Source: a virus. Taken from it: a stretch of DNA of 22,839 nt. The position numbers and the translations under genes were made by a program. The notes under the pieces are model-generated. The model saw only the letters and a list, made by a program, of their open reading frames with translations, was not told where the DNA came from and did no database searches. Location: the IMG/VR virus record IMGVR_UViG_3300029986_000086, positions 1 to 22,839 of that record; one strand, given 5' to 3'. Positions 14,046 through 19,427 of the stretch are shown one piece after another. Every line of letters starts with the position of its first letter. Position 1 is the first letter of the stretch.

Positions 14046-14352
14046 TGAAATAACCATCGGTTATAAATTGTTTCGGCAGCGTTTGGACGGGACATTTGGT
14101 CCGCTGTTTATTAATAAGAAACAGAAATTAGTTATTGGGGAGTGGTATGAAAGCGAAGCTCATCCCACTAAAGGGTATGCATTCCGACCGGGTTGGCACT
14201 CCTTACTATTACCTATTGCTCCACATTTGTCTGAAAAAAATAGAGTGTGGTGTGAGGTTTTATTAAGGGGTGTAGAACTTTTCGAAAGACCTGTTAATCA
14301 AGGAGGAAAATGGTTCCTTGCAAAACATTTAAAAATATCAAAAGTTATATAA
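14038..14352 (+). CDS. Conserved hypothetical phage protein, 104 aa
   Basis: The sequence has the pattern GYKLFRQRLDGTFGPLFINK, then GEWYESEAHPTKGYAFRPGW, APHLSEKNRVWCEV and a GGKWFLAKHLKI end. I recall this as a family spread through phages and some bacteria without an assigned function; the conserved RPGWH and APHLS motifs suggest a small beta-barrel. The ATG overlaps the previous stop region by 8 bases. It is the last gene of the operon; a promoter for the next RNA cluster follows 16 bases after its stop. Confidence 0.75.
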   Translation: MTDEITIGYKLFRQRLDGTFGPLFINKKQKLVIGEWYESEAHPTKGYAFRPGWHSLLLPIAPHLSEKNRVWCEVLLRGVELFERPVNQGGKWFLAKHLKISKVI

Positions 14353-14367
14353 TATTAAAAACTCTTC

Positions 14368-14396
14368 TTGACTATAAGCTCTAAATAGACTAAATA
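14368..14396 (+). promoter_or_regulatory. Promoter for the third RNA cluster
   Basis: TTGACT (14368-14373), 17-bp spacer, TAAATA (14391-14396). The start is expected near 14403. The RNA would begin with an unassigned 75-nt segment, followed by tRNAs Arg, Ser and Glu. Confidence 0.6.
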
Positions 14397-14402
14397 TAAA
14401 GT

Positions 14403-14477
14403 GTGGACCGATATACCCGGAGGGTATTAGCACCAACAAGGTTTTGGAAGATTGGACCTCGATCAATCTTCGTTTTT
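14403..14477 (+). ncRNA. Candidate small RNA or leader before tRNA-Arg(TCT)
   Basis: Between the promoter and the tRNA lie two perfect hairpins: ATACCC-GGA-GGGTAT (14413-14427) and GAAGATTG/CAATCTTC (14447-14471), the second followed by TTTTT, as in a weak terminator. No tRNA or reading frame fits. It could be a small RNA, or an attenuator in the tRNA precursor. Confidence 0.4.
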
Positions 14478-14549
14478 GGACCCATAGCTTAAGGGATAAA
14501 GTCTTGCTCTTCTAAAGCAACAATCCCAGTTCGAATCTGGGTGGGTCCT
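14478..14549 (+). tRNA. tRNA-Arg (anticodon TCT)
   Basis: Acceptor GGACCCA/TGGGTCC, TA, D stem GCTT/AAGT with loop AAGGGATA, anticodon arm TTGCT-CTTCTAA-AGCAA (T33, TCT), T arm CCCAG-TTCGAAT-CTGGG, discriminator T. It reads AGA and AGG. CCA is not encoded. Confidence 0.92.
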
Positions 14550-14560
14550 CAATGAAATAA

Positions 14561-14585
14561 TAAAGGGGCGCAGCGCGCCCCTTTA
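14561..14585 (+). terminator. GC-rich 11-bp hairpin between tRNA genes
   Basis: TAAAGGGGCGC and GCGCCCCTTTA (14561-14571 and 14575-14585) pair perfectly around a 3-nt loop. No T-run follows beyond the stem, so it may be a processing signal, an RNA stabiliser or a weak terminator. Confidence 0.45.
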
Positions 14586-14588
14586 AAT

Positions 14589-14676
14589 GGGGGATGAATC
14601 TACACGGCTGTAGAGGCAGACTTGAAACCTGTTCGGGGGCAGTGATGTCTCTTGGGATCGACACCTACTTCCCCCG
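14589..14676 (+). tRNA. tRNA-Ser (anticodon TGA), long variable arm
   Basis: Acceptor GGGGGA/TCCCCC plus a T-T mismatch at 7-66, anticodon loop CTTGAAA as in bacterial tRNA-Ser(TGA), a long variable arm (GGGGC/GTCTC) and discriminator G, typical of Ser. The T arm is weak (TTGGG-ATCGACA-CCTAC). Pair 31-39 is A-C. The D arm can form a 6-bp stem with a 4-nt loop (TCTACA-CGGC-TGTAGA), a shape otherwise typical of tRNA-Sec. Confidence 0.75.
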
Positions 14677-14681
14677 CTCAC

Positions 14682-14753
14682 GGAGCCTTCGTCTAATTGG
14701 GAGGACACATTTTTCTCAGGAATGAAAAATCGGATCGAAACCGATAGGCTCTG
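14682..14753 (+). tRNA. tRNA-Glu (anticodon CTC)
   Basis: Acceptor GGAGCCT/AGGCTCT, D stem GTCT/GGAC with loop AATTGGGA, anticodon arm CATTT-TTCTCAG-GAATG (T33, CTC), T arm ATCGG-ATCGAAA-CCGAT, discriminator G as in tRNA-Glu. It reads GAG. The gap to tRNA-Ser is five bases. Confidence 0.88.
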
Positions 14754-14766
14754 CAAAAGGTGATTA

Positions 14767-15006
14767 ATGAATATTAAAATTGGTAAAAAGGTCACGCTGT
14801 CCGAGGTCCAATATCCAAGAGATTTACGCCATTTTACAGAAGAACAACTCATAGCTCGTAATAAATTACAGGAAGAAGTTGCGATTGTTGGTATGGAAAT
14901 TGGTATTAAAGCTGCTGTTATTACTGACCGGATAAAAGAGACTATAGCAAAAATAACTGATAAAAAATTATTAGCTTTATTGAATGAGAATAAAAAAGCC
15001 CGGTAA
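14767..15006 (+). CDS. Small helical hypothetical protein, 79 aa
   Basis: AAAGGTGA before the ATG gives a good ribosome site, 13 nt after tRNA-Glu, so it probably shares the tRNA transcript. After a short IKIGKKVTLSEVQYPRD start, residues 18-79 are almost entirely helical and charged (HFTEEQLIARNKLQEEVAIV, then ITDRIKETIAKITDKKLLAL), with possible coiled-coil character. The end, ENKKAR, and the stop codon lie inside the terminator hairpin. No family recognised. Confidence 0.65.
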   Translation: MNIKIGKKVTLSEVQYPRDLRHFTEEQLIARNKLQEEVAIVGMEIGIKAAVITDRIKETIAKITDKKLLALLNENKKAR

Positions 15007-15020
15007 AAACCGGGCTTTTT
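14993..15020. terminator. Bidirectional Rho-independent terminator
   Basis: AAAAAGCCCGG (14993-15003) and CCGGGCTTTTT (15010-15020) pair around a 6-nt loop, with A-run and T-run on the two sides, so it can end transcription in both directions. It separates the + strand gene at 14767 from the converging glycosyltransferase. The stop codon of the 14767 gene is in the loop. Confidence 0.9.
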
Positions 15021-15030
15021 GTTTAGCGTC

Positions 15031-16137
15031 TTACTCTTGGTCAAAACCAGTAGTAATGCTTAGTAAGGAATCTTTCCATATTTCTGTGCTTTTTTCGTTA
15101 TAAACTTTTAAGTTCTTAATATTCAACTCGTGATGTGCGCCATTTGCGTGCCACTCAGGTAATTTTGACATCGCAAGTGCTCTTTTCATCACATAAACGA
15201 TATTATCTGAACTGTTGGGATCGGCAGTGTATACTTCATGCACCCACTTGATATCACCAGAGGTAACAACAGGGACGCCTTCATAAACAGCATCAGCAGT
15301 AACAATATTGAATGTTTCACTATAAGACACCTGTAAGCTTAAATCCATGGATGCAACCAGTATCTTAAATTCATCATGTGGCAACCAACTATGCTCAACT
15401 AGTTTATGCGGCAATTTAGCGAATAATTTACGCAAATTCTGTAATATGGAATTACCACCGCCTTCAATGCGAGTAGCATTGATATGGAAATTTAATGTTT
15501 TACCCCACTCATCTGCTAACTTGATAGCCGCGATTGCCTGAATTAATTGATTCTTTAAAGGACGGATCGCACCGAAGCAAGCAATGTCTAAGGTTTCTTT
15601 CTTATCGTTGAATACCTTAGTGGTCTTATGTGCATGAACTGGATAATAATTAGGGAGATATATCACGCGCTCGGCAACATCCTCGGCTGTCCAAGTTGGT
15701 TTATAAATTGCCACCAATTCGCGCAGTTCATTATTAGGGCGAAGATCGTTACATGACACGTAAACGTTATCGTAATCCATGTAACGTAAGGACCAATCCA
15801 TGATTTGTCCCTCACCCGCAGCGAAAGGCATCGCGGAATGATTGCGAATTACCCACTTAACGGTTGGGTGTAATTTAACAAGAATTTCAAACTTTTCTGG
15901 CACTACCCAATATGCTTCTATAATAACAACATCGGGTTTTGCTTCCGTGACCAGATGGTCGATATCATTGTTGTCTACGGCATTAGCAACGGTGGCATCG
16001 ATCTTCTCTTTTACGAGATTATCACATACGAACTTTGCGGAGTTCATCAACCCGCTTGATAATAGCGAGTATCCGTAGGTCGCCGCGTCACAGTCATAGC
16101 TGTTATCGCGGTATTTCAGAATAAATAAGACGTTCAT
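15031..16137 (-). CDS. Glycosyltransferase, GT-B fold (family 4-like)
   Basis: The 368-residue protein has the layout of a retaining GT-B glycosyltransferase. The N-terminal Rossmann-like half begins MNVLFILKYRD and includes KPDVVIIEAY. The C-terminal half has DIACFGAIRPLKNQLIQAI (sugar-nucleotide domain start) and SYSETFNIVTADAVYEGVPV, which occupies the place of the E-x7-E motif, here with Asp in the second position. Phage enzymes of this type transfer sugars to phage DNA bases or to virion or host surface components; the target cannot be told here. AAGGA about 6 nt upstream supports the ATG at 16137. It is the only large minus-strand gene besides the endonuclease and shares a terminator with the converging gene. 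Confidence 0.85.
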   Translation of the reverse strand: MNVLFILKYRDNSYDCDAATYGYSLLSSGLMNSAKFVCDNLVKEKIDATVANAVDNNDIDHLVTEAKPDVVIIEAYWVVPEKFEILVKLHPTVKWVIRNHSAMPFAAGEGQIMDWSLRYMDYDNVYVSCNDLRPNNELRELVAIYKPTWTAEDVAERVIYLPNYYPVHAHKTTKVFNDKKETLDIACFGAIRPLKNQLIQAIAAIKLADEWGKTLNFHINATRIEGGGNSILQNLRKLFAKLPHKLVEHSWLPHDEFKILVASMDLSLQVSYSETFNIVTADAVYEGVPVVTSGDIKWVHEVYTADPNSSDNIVYVMKRALAMSKLPEWHANGAHHELNIKNLKVYNEKSTEIWKDSLLSITTGFDQE

Positions 16138-16246
16138 TTTGGTTCCTTGGGGGGTTCGTTGTTATTTATAAAATTATTGAAATTTAAAATTTTAAAAATC
16201 AACAACCTACTTTACCTGAACCTATTTACGTGCTATGTTTTTTAGT

Positions 16247-16723
16247 ATGTATTACAACATCATCTCTTTAGAAAAAAAATTATGTATCATAGCCTATTCT
16301 CGTGAGTGTTACAGATGGGGTCATGAGTGTGGATACCACGCCGAAATACGCTATGATAATGCCCTTAAGTTGATAACTCGTATAAGAAAATATGCGATAG
16401 AAAACAATTTACCCGATGATGCCCCTGAATGGGATTTGTCTATGTATATCGGGTTTGATGGAAATGATTCGCGCCCAGATCAACCAAGTGGGGACCATAT
16501 TTATTTTGATCGACCGGCACCGGCTCTGAGAGAAGAAACCATGCTTAGGGAACCATTACCAATTGATGGTATGGCTTGGACGCCAACACCACAAACGGCA
16601 ACAGCAACTAATATGCATTGGGATGGTGTGGCTTGGCACAGCTATAGATATATACAACCAATACAAACAACACAAATAGCTACTACTACATATGTGACAG
16701 CGGGAGCAACAAATGTACTATAA
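16247..16723 (+). CDS. Paralogue array member 1, 158 aa
   Basis: First of five tandem homologues. The shared domain covers residues 1-72: MYYNII start, a Y-x-W region (YRWGH), an RYDNALKLITRIRKYAIEN helix and LPDDAPEW. The remaining 85 residues are Pro/Thr/Ala-rich low complexity, including PQTATATNM, which recurs in member 2. The ATG at 16247 is chosen because the family starts MxY; an ATG at 16235 is also possible. No Shine-Dalgarno is visible. A possible -10 (TATGTT, 16234-16239) would make the mRNA nearly leaderless. The family is unknown to me; no membrane or catalytic motif is seen. Confidence 0.65.
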   Translation: MYYNIISLEKKLCIIAYSRECYRWGHECGYHAEIRYDNALKLITRIRKYAIENNLPDDAPEWDLSMYIGFDGNDSRPDQPSGDHIYFDRPAPALREETMLREPLPIDGMAWTPTPQTATATNMHWDGVAWHSYRYIQPIQTTQIATTTYVTAGATNVL

Positions 16724-17342
16724 TGTAATTTGCGTGGATAAAAATAAGGTTATTACTTATTATGATGGACATGATTATTATGTATGGGAGCTTATTAGCG
16801 AGACAACAGGGACCCGTTGTAGATTGTCTTATACAGACGCAACCAAACTTGTTCGAATAATGCAACAAAAAGCAGTAGCTAATGATTATTCTAAAAATTC
16901 ACCAGAACTTAATTGTTCGATTGTTCCGGCTGAATCCGTGCGGCTTGATATGAATGAACCCGGATTTATAAATGGTGCGTTCCTCAGGGCAGCGGATTTG
17001 CCGGGGTATAATGCCCCCGGTCATCGTGGCGGCATTGATTGGGCAATTATCAGAGATGCTAATGTTATATATGATGATCCTTGGTTCCATTATGATGGGG
17101 ATAGAAGGTATGGTTATAGAAGAACCGCGCAAACCGCGCAAACCGCGCAAACCGCCACCACGGCAACCGCAACTAACATGTTCACCAATGGTTTAATACC
17201 AACTGATACATATATGCATCCGTTGATGAATTATGCTTATGAATCGAGGGCACCAGAACCTGAAACCCCGCTTCCACTCAAATATAGAGCGCAACATTAT
17301 TTGGATACGAGCAACAACCATATTAGGAAAGTGAAAAGATAA
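16713..17342 (+). CDS. Paralogue array member 2, 209 aa
   Basis: The start overlaps member 1 by 11 bases. The conserved domain is residues 1-72: MYYNVICVDKNK, DYYVWEL, LSYTDATKLVRIMQQKAVAN and a degenerate SKNSPEL in place of LPxxAPEW. A longer variable C-terminal part follows, with GINWAI-like and DPWFHYDGDRRYGYR segments, an AQTAQTAQTAT run encoded by a 9-bp tandem repeat, and a tail rich in Pro, Arg and His ending IRKVKR. Like member 1 it carries a low-complexity TATATNM block. Function unknown. Confidence 0.65.
   Translation: MYYNVICVDKNKVITYYDGHDYYVWELISETTGTRCRLSYTDATKLVRIMQQKAVANDYSKNSPELNCSIVPAESVRLDMNEPGFINGAFLRAADLPGYNAPGHRGGIDWAIIRDANVIYDDPWFHYDGDRRYGYRRTAQTAQTAQTATTATATNMFTNGLIPTDTYMHPLMNYAYESRAPEPETPLPLKYRAQHYLDTSNNHIRKVKR
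17123..17158 (+). repeat. 9-bp tandem repeat, three exact copies and one degenerate
   Basis: The unit AACCGCGCA is repeated exactly at 17123-17131, 17132-17140 and 17141-17149, then imperfectly to 17158. It encodes a repeated Ala-Gln-Thr motif in paralogue member 2 and stays in frame, so copy number can change without breaking the gene. Confidence 0.9.
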
Positions 17343-17343
17343 T

Positions 17344-17622
17344 ATGTTATATAACATAATTTGTGATGGAGGGAATTTTGGGATCACTGATAGTAAAAGA
17401 TATAGTAACGGTTATACTTGGGAATGGGTAAAAACCAAAGGGAATAATTTTAAACAGTTTTCATATAAAGAAGCGGTTGACATTTCGAGGCATATTCTCG
17501 AAAAAGCGCGACATAACGGCTTGCCAGAAGATAATAAAGAATGGGGTGTGGTTGTTGCTGTGAGCGTGGGACCACAAAGTTTTTGGGCGTTACCTGATTA
17601 CATCATACCCCGAAACATTTAA
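17344..17622 (+). CDS. Paralogue array member 3, 92 aa
   Basis: It starts one base after member 2 with only a purine-rich GAAAAG upstream. It consists almost solely of the shared domain: MLYNIICDGGN, GYTWEWV, FSYKEAVDISRHILEKARHN, then LPEDNKEW, and a short hydrophobic end without the long tails of members 1 and 2. It is followed by a promoter and the first non-coding RNA candidate. Function unknown. Confidence 0.7.
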   Translation: MLYNIICDGGNFGITDSKRYSNGYTWEWVKTKGNNFKQFSYKEAVDISRHILEKARHNGLPEDNKEWGVVVAVSVGPQSFWALPDYIIPRNI

Positions 17623-17625
17623 TGG

Positions 17626-17659
17626 TTGATTATAAAGATCCTTAGTCTATACTAAGGAT
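17626..17659 (+). promoter_or_regulatory. Promoter with 8-bp inverted repeat for RNA candidate 1
   Basis: TTGATT (17626-17631), 16-bp spacer, TATACT (17648-17653). ATCCTTAG (17638-17645) and CTAAGGAT (17652-17659) flank and overlap the -10 box, as a possible operator. The start is expected near 17660. Confidence 0.6.
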
Positions 17660-17868
17660 AGGTAGTCGTGTTTACCTCAATTAACGCGGAGATTCTATGG
17701 TGTCTTATATCATGGGGGTTAAGATTTTGTCCTACAACAAAATCCCCGTGGGGATTGGGCAGTGTCCATCCGGTTTTTATTGCATGGGATTGCAGGGGTT
17801 TTGCCTCAAGAAACTTGAATTCCTAAGGCTTTACCCGGTGTGCCTAGAACACCGGGTTTTTATTTTTA
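17660..17868 (+). ncRNA. Candidate non-coding RNA 1, about 200 nt
   Basis: The unit runs from a promoter to a strong terminator. It contains hairpins GGTA/TACC at the 5' end, GATTTTGT-CCTACA-ACAAAATC and ATCCCC/GGGGAT that partly exclude each other, and G-rich stretches. A GTG-started frame of 52 codons (17668-17826) ends before the terminator, but its ribosome site would lie upstream of the predicted start and its product is not protein-like. An ATG frame at 17697 runs through the terminator. I therefore favour RNA. The class is not recognised. Confidence 0.5.
17833..17868 (+). terminator. Rho-independent terminator of RNA candidate 1
   Basis: ACCCGGTGT (17833-17841) pairs with ACACCGGGT (17849-17857) around a 7-nt loop, followed by a T-tract (TTTTATTTTT). 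Confidence 0.9.
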
Positions 17869-17884
17869 ATATCAAAACTAATAA

Positions 17885-17913
17885 TTGACTATGAGCCGAG
17901 CTTCCGGCATACT
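17885..17913 (+). promoter_or_regulatory. Promoter for RNA candidate 2
   Basis: TTGACT (17885-17890), 17-bp spacer, CATACT (17908-17913). The start is expected near 17920. It follows directly on the terminator of RNA candidate 1. Confidence 0.55.
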
Positions 17914-17919
17914 CCAAAC

Positions 17920-18200
17920 ATCGACGGACCAATAGACACGTGGTGATTTCTAATTCTTGGCGGCAGGGAAAAGAAATCATATTACCGCCAACCATTTGTT
18001 GTTTCCCGAAGATAGGACTGAACTTTCCATTAAGATGTTCCGAGTGCATCTCTATACCCGTTAGCATAGAGAAGGTTCGTGTTAGACTTCCATAATGTCT
18101 AAGTCGCTTGATGGTGAAATAGCGGATTCAGACTTACCCCGAATCCAATCCATCACAATAGGGCTTGTGGTGGGGGTGCCCGGAACCCCCACCATTTTTA
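17920..18200 (+). ncRNA. Candidate non-coding RNA 2, about 280 nt, with pseudoknot
   Basis: No convincing gene fits between this promoter and its terminator, but pairing is dense. TGATTTC (17944-17950) pairs with GAAATCA (17973-17979) and TTGGCGG (17957-17963) with CCGCCAA (17985-17991); the arms interleave, so they form an H-type pseudoknot or two alternative states. GAACTTTC (18020-18027) pairs with GAAGGTTC (18071-18078), enclosing AGATG/CATCT and CTCTAT/ATAGAG hairpins as a three-way junction. TTAGAC/GTCTAA and a nested TGATGG...CCATCA hairpin follow. It does not look like tmRNA, RNase P RNA or 6S RNA by eye. It lies between paralogue members 3 and 4 and 2.5 kb before Ro60. Confidence 0.6.
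18168..18200 (+). terminator. Rho-independent terminator of RNA candidate 2
   Basis: TGGTGGGGGT (18168-18177) pairs with ACCCCCACCA (18185-18194) around a 7-nt loop, then TTTTT. Confidence 0.9.
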
Positions 18201-18221
18201 ATATGAATAAGGATAAAAATA

Positions 18222-18527
18222 ATGCAATATCAAATCGTATCTGAATCGGCAAAAAGAGTAATTAAAGCTGCTGACACGCGGGAAGGGTCGCCTTCCCGTT
18301 ATATTTGGGCTGATGCGGGTACTTCCCTCGCGTATCCGTTTAATTATAATGCTGCTCGTAATTTAGTCAGAAGCATGTTGAAGTATGCCGAGCATTATAA
18401 TTTACCAGAAACCGCGCCGGAATGGAATACATGTGTCATGCTGTACGAAGAAGTCGCCACTAATGGTGAGCGGCAGAATTCTTCTAATGTTATAGATGTT
18501 TCCGCCTATAGGGACAATAGGGGTTAA
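18222..18527 (+). CDS. Paralogue array member 4, 101 aa
   Basis: AAGGAT about 7 nt before the ATG gives a clear start just after the terminator of RNA candidate 2. The shared domain fills residues 1-75: MQYQIVSESAKRV, RYIWADA, FNYNAARNLVRSMLKYAEHY, LPETAPEW, followed by a short polar tail. It is closest in form to member 5. With a terminator directly upstream and no clear promoter between, it depends on read-through or an unseen promoter. Function unknown. Confidence 0.72.
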   Translation: MQYQIVSESAKRVIKAADTREGSPSRYIWADAGTSLAYPFNYNAARNLVRSMLKYAEHYNLPETAPEWNTCVMLYEEVATNGERQNSSNVIDVSAYRDNRG

Positions 18528-18529
18528 TT

Positions 18530-18826
18530 ATGTTTTATCATGTAGTATCATATGATACCAAGCGTGTAGTGACACAATGTCAAGGTCTACAGGTTAATGA
18601 TTTAAGATACTATGTGTGGGCGAATGTAGAAAGTAGGTGCCTACGGTTTTGCATGGAGTATTCTGCGGCTAAATTCCTCGTTGATCGGATGTATAAACGG
18701 GCATTGATGCAGCATTTACCTGAAAATGCACCGGAATGGTCGGCGGTTATCGCTCCGCGTGACATGATACAAATCCCGCGTGTGGTTGGTACGCGAGAGG
18801 ATAAATCAGAAATGGTTTACATCTAA
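18530..18826 (+). CDS. Paralogue array member 5, 98 aa
   Basis: It begins two bases after member 4 and is probably translated with it. The shared domain is MFYHVVSYDTKRV, RYYVWANV, MEYSAAKFLVDRMYKRALMQ, LPENAPEW, then a short end (PRVVGTREDKSEMVYI). Three members end the domain with PEW preceded by an Asp- or Glu-containing LPxxA, arguing for a conserved surface or active-site role. I do not know the family. Confidence 0.72.
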   Translation: MFYHVVSYDTKRVVTQCQGLQVNDLRYYVWANVESRCLRFCMEYSAAKFLVDRMYKRALMQHLPENAPEWSAVIAPRDMIQIPRVVGTREDKSEMVYI

Positions 18827-18851
18827 ATAGCCGATGGAAGATTAATAAATG

Positions 18852-18865
18852 GTAAACGCGTTTAC
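18852..18865. promoter_or_regulatory. 14-bp perfect palindrome, possible operator
   Basis: GTAAACG/CGTTTAC is a perfect palindrome without spacer in the 71-bp gap before the membrane protein gene at 18898. It fits a binding site for a dimeric repressor. A 12-codon frame also crosses it (ATG at 18849), probably by chance. Confidence 0.4.
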
Positions 18866-18897
18866 TACAACAAAAATGAAAACATAGGATTTAAACA

Positions 18898-19128
18898 ATG
18901 AGTAGACGCCCAACACTATCTTGGTATCTAAACCTTATCATCAGTATTATTTTCATTGTGTTAGTCCTATCCGATAGCATGTCATATATGATATATGGCA
19001 CGATACATAATCTTTTAATTGTTAGAGTGATGGAATCATTTTTTATGATTTTTGGCGTTCTTAAGATCGCTTATTGGTTGTGTGTCAACCCTTATTCGGA
19101 CGATGAAACGCCGCCAGAAGATGACTGA
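18898..19128 (+). CDS. Two-helix membrane protein, 76 aa
   Basis: AGGAT 7 nt before the ATG supports the start. Two hydrophobic segments are visible: about residues 10-29 (YLNLIISIIFIVLVL) and 42-65 (VRVMESFFMIFGVLKIAYWL), with an acidic C-terminus (DDETPPEDD) expected in the cytoplasm. Position upstream of the SLT muramidase makes a holin-like lysis role conceivable, but the intervening 300-base leader and promoter suggest separate expression. Function not assigned. Confidence 0.65.
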   Translation: MSRRPTLSWYLNLIISIIFIVLVLSDSMSYMIYGTIHNLLIVRVMESFFMIFGVLKIAYWLCVNPYSDDETPPEDD

Positions 19129-19154
19129 TTTATAACAAATATTAAAAATTTGTC

Positions 19155-19183
19155 TTGCTAACTCACATTTTTCCCTATATACT
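19155..19183 (+). promoter_or_regulatory. Promoter for the structured leader of the muramidase
   Basis: TTGCTA (19155-19160), 17-bp spacer, TATACT (19178-19183). The start is expected near 19190, just before the first hairpin. Confidence 0.6.
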
Positions 19184-19189
19184 CATAGA

Positions 19190-19261
19190 CGATGAAAATA
19201 GGCGATAATTACTTGTCGCCTATTTCGCATTAAAACACTGGTATAATTTACAGTGTTTTTA
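19190..19261 (+). ncRNA. Candidate 70-nt small RNA or attenuator
   Basis: Directly after a promoter come AAATAGGCGA/TCGCCTATTT (19196-19225, perfect 10 bp) and then AAAACACTG/CAGTGTTTT (19232-19259) followed by T, which looks like a terminator. This is a compact small-RNA layout. Alternatively it attenuates the muramidase gene. The loop of the second hairpin holds an extended -10 (TGGTATAAT), so a second promoter is possible. Confidence 0.5.
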
Positions 19262-19267
19262 GTCTGT

Positions 19268-19369
19268 GATAGTATTATGAATCAGACACTAAGATTATGT
19301 TTGTAATAACATTCAGTGTCGTGGAGTAATGAGGTAGTTTGCCTTCTCCTGAAATATTCAAATACTATC
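19268..19369 (+). ncRNA. Three-way-junction RNA in the muramidase 5' leader
   Basis: GATAGTATT (19268-19276) pairs perfectly with AATACTATC (19361-19369). Inside are two hairpins: GACACT/AGTGTC (19285-19320) with an inner ATGTT/AACAT, and GGAG...AGG/CCT...CTCC (19323-19349). AACAACG/CGTTGTT (19374-19408) follows before the ribosome site. I see no gene in 19129-19427. It may control the downstream gene as a leader, or be a separate RNA. Confidence 0.45.
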
Positions 19370-19427
19370 ATCTAACAACGGTTGGTCAATGGTGTCCACA
19401 ACGTTGTTAATTTTGAAAGGTAAAAAT

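Noticed and set aside
17668-17826. GTG-started 52-codon frame inside RNA candidate 1
   Set aside because: It ends just before the terminator, but its ribosome site would be upstream of the predicted transcription start and the product is Trp/Cys-rich without protein-like pattern. Kept only as an alternative.
17697-17888. 63-codon frame with ATG after GGAGA
   Set aside because: It runs through the terminator hairpin and T-tract, so full-length translation is unlikely.
17831-18067. Minus-strand 78-codon frame over RNA candidates
   Set aside because: It is antisense to structured RNA, crosses a terminator and a promoter, and lacks a ribosome site.
17920-18200. tmRNA, RNase P RNA or group I intron
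   Set aside because: No tRNA-Ala-like ends or tag frame, no conserved RNase P core sequences, no intron core or interrupted gene could be found by eye.
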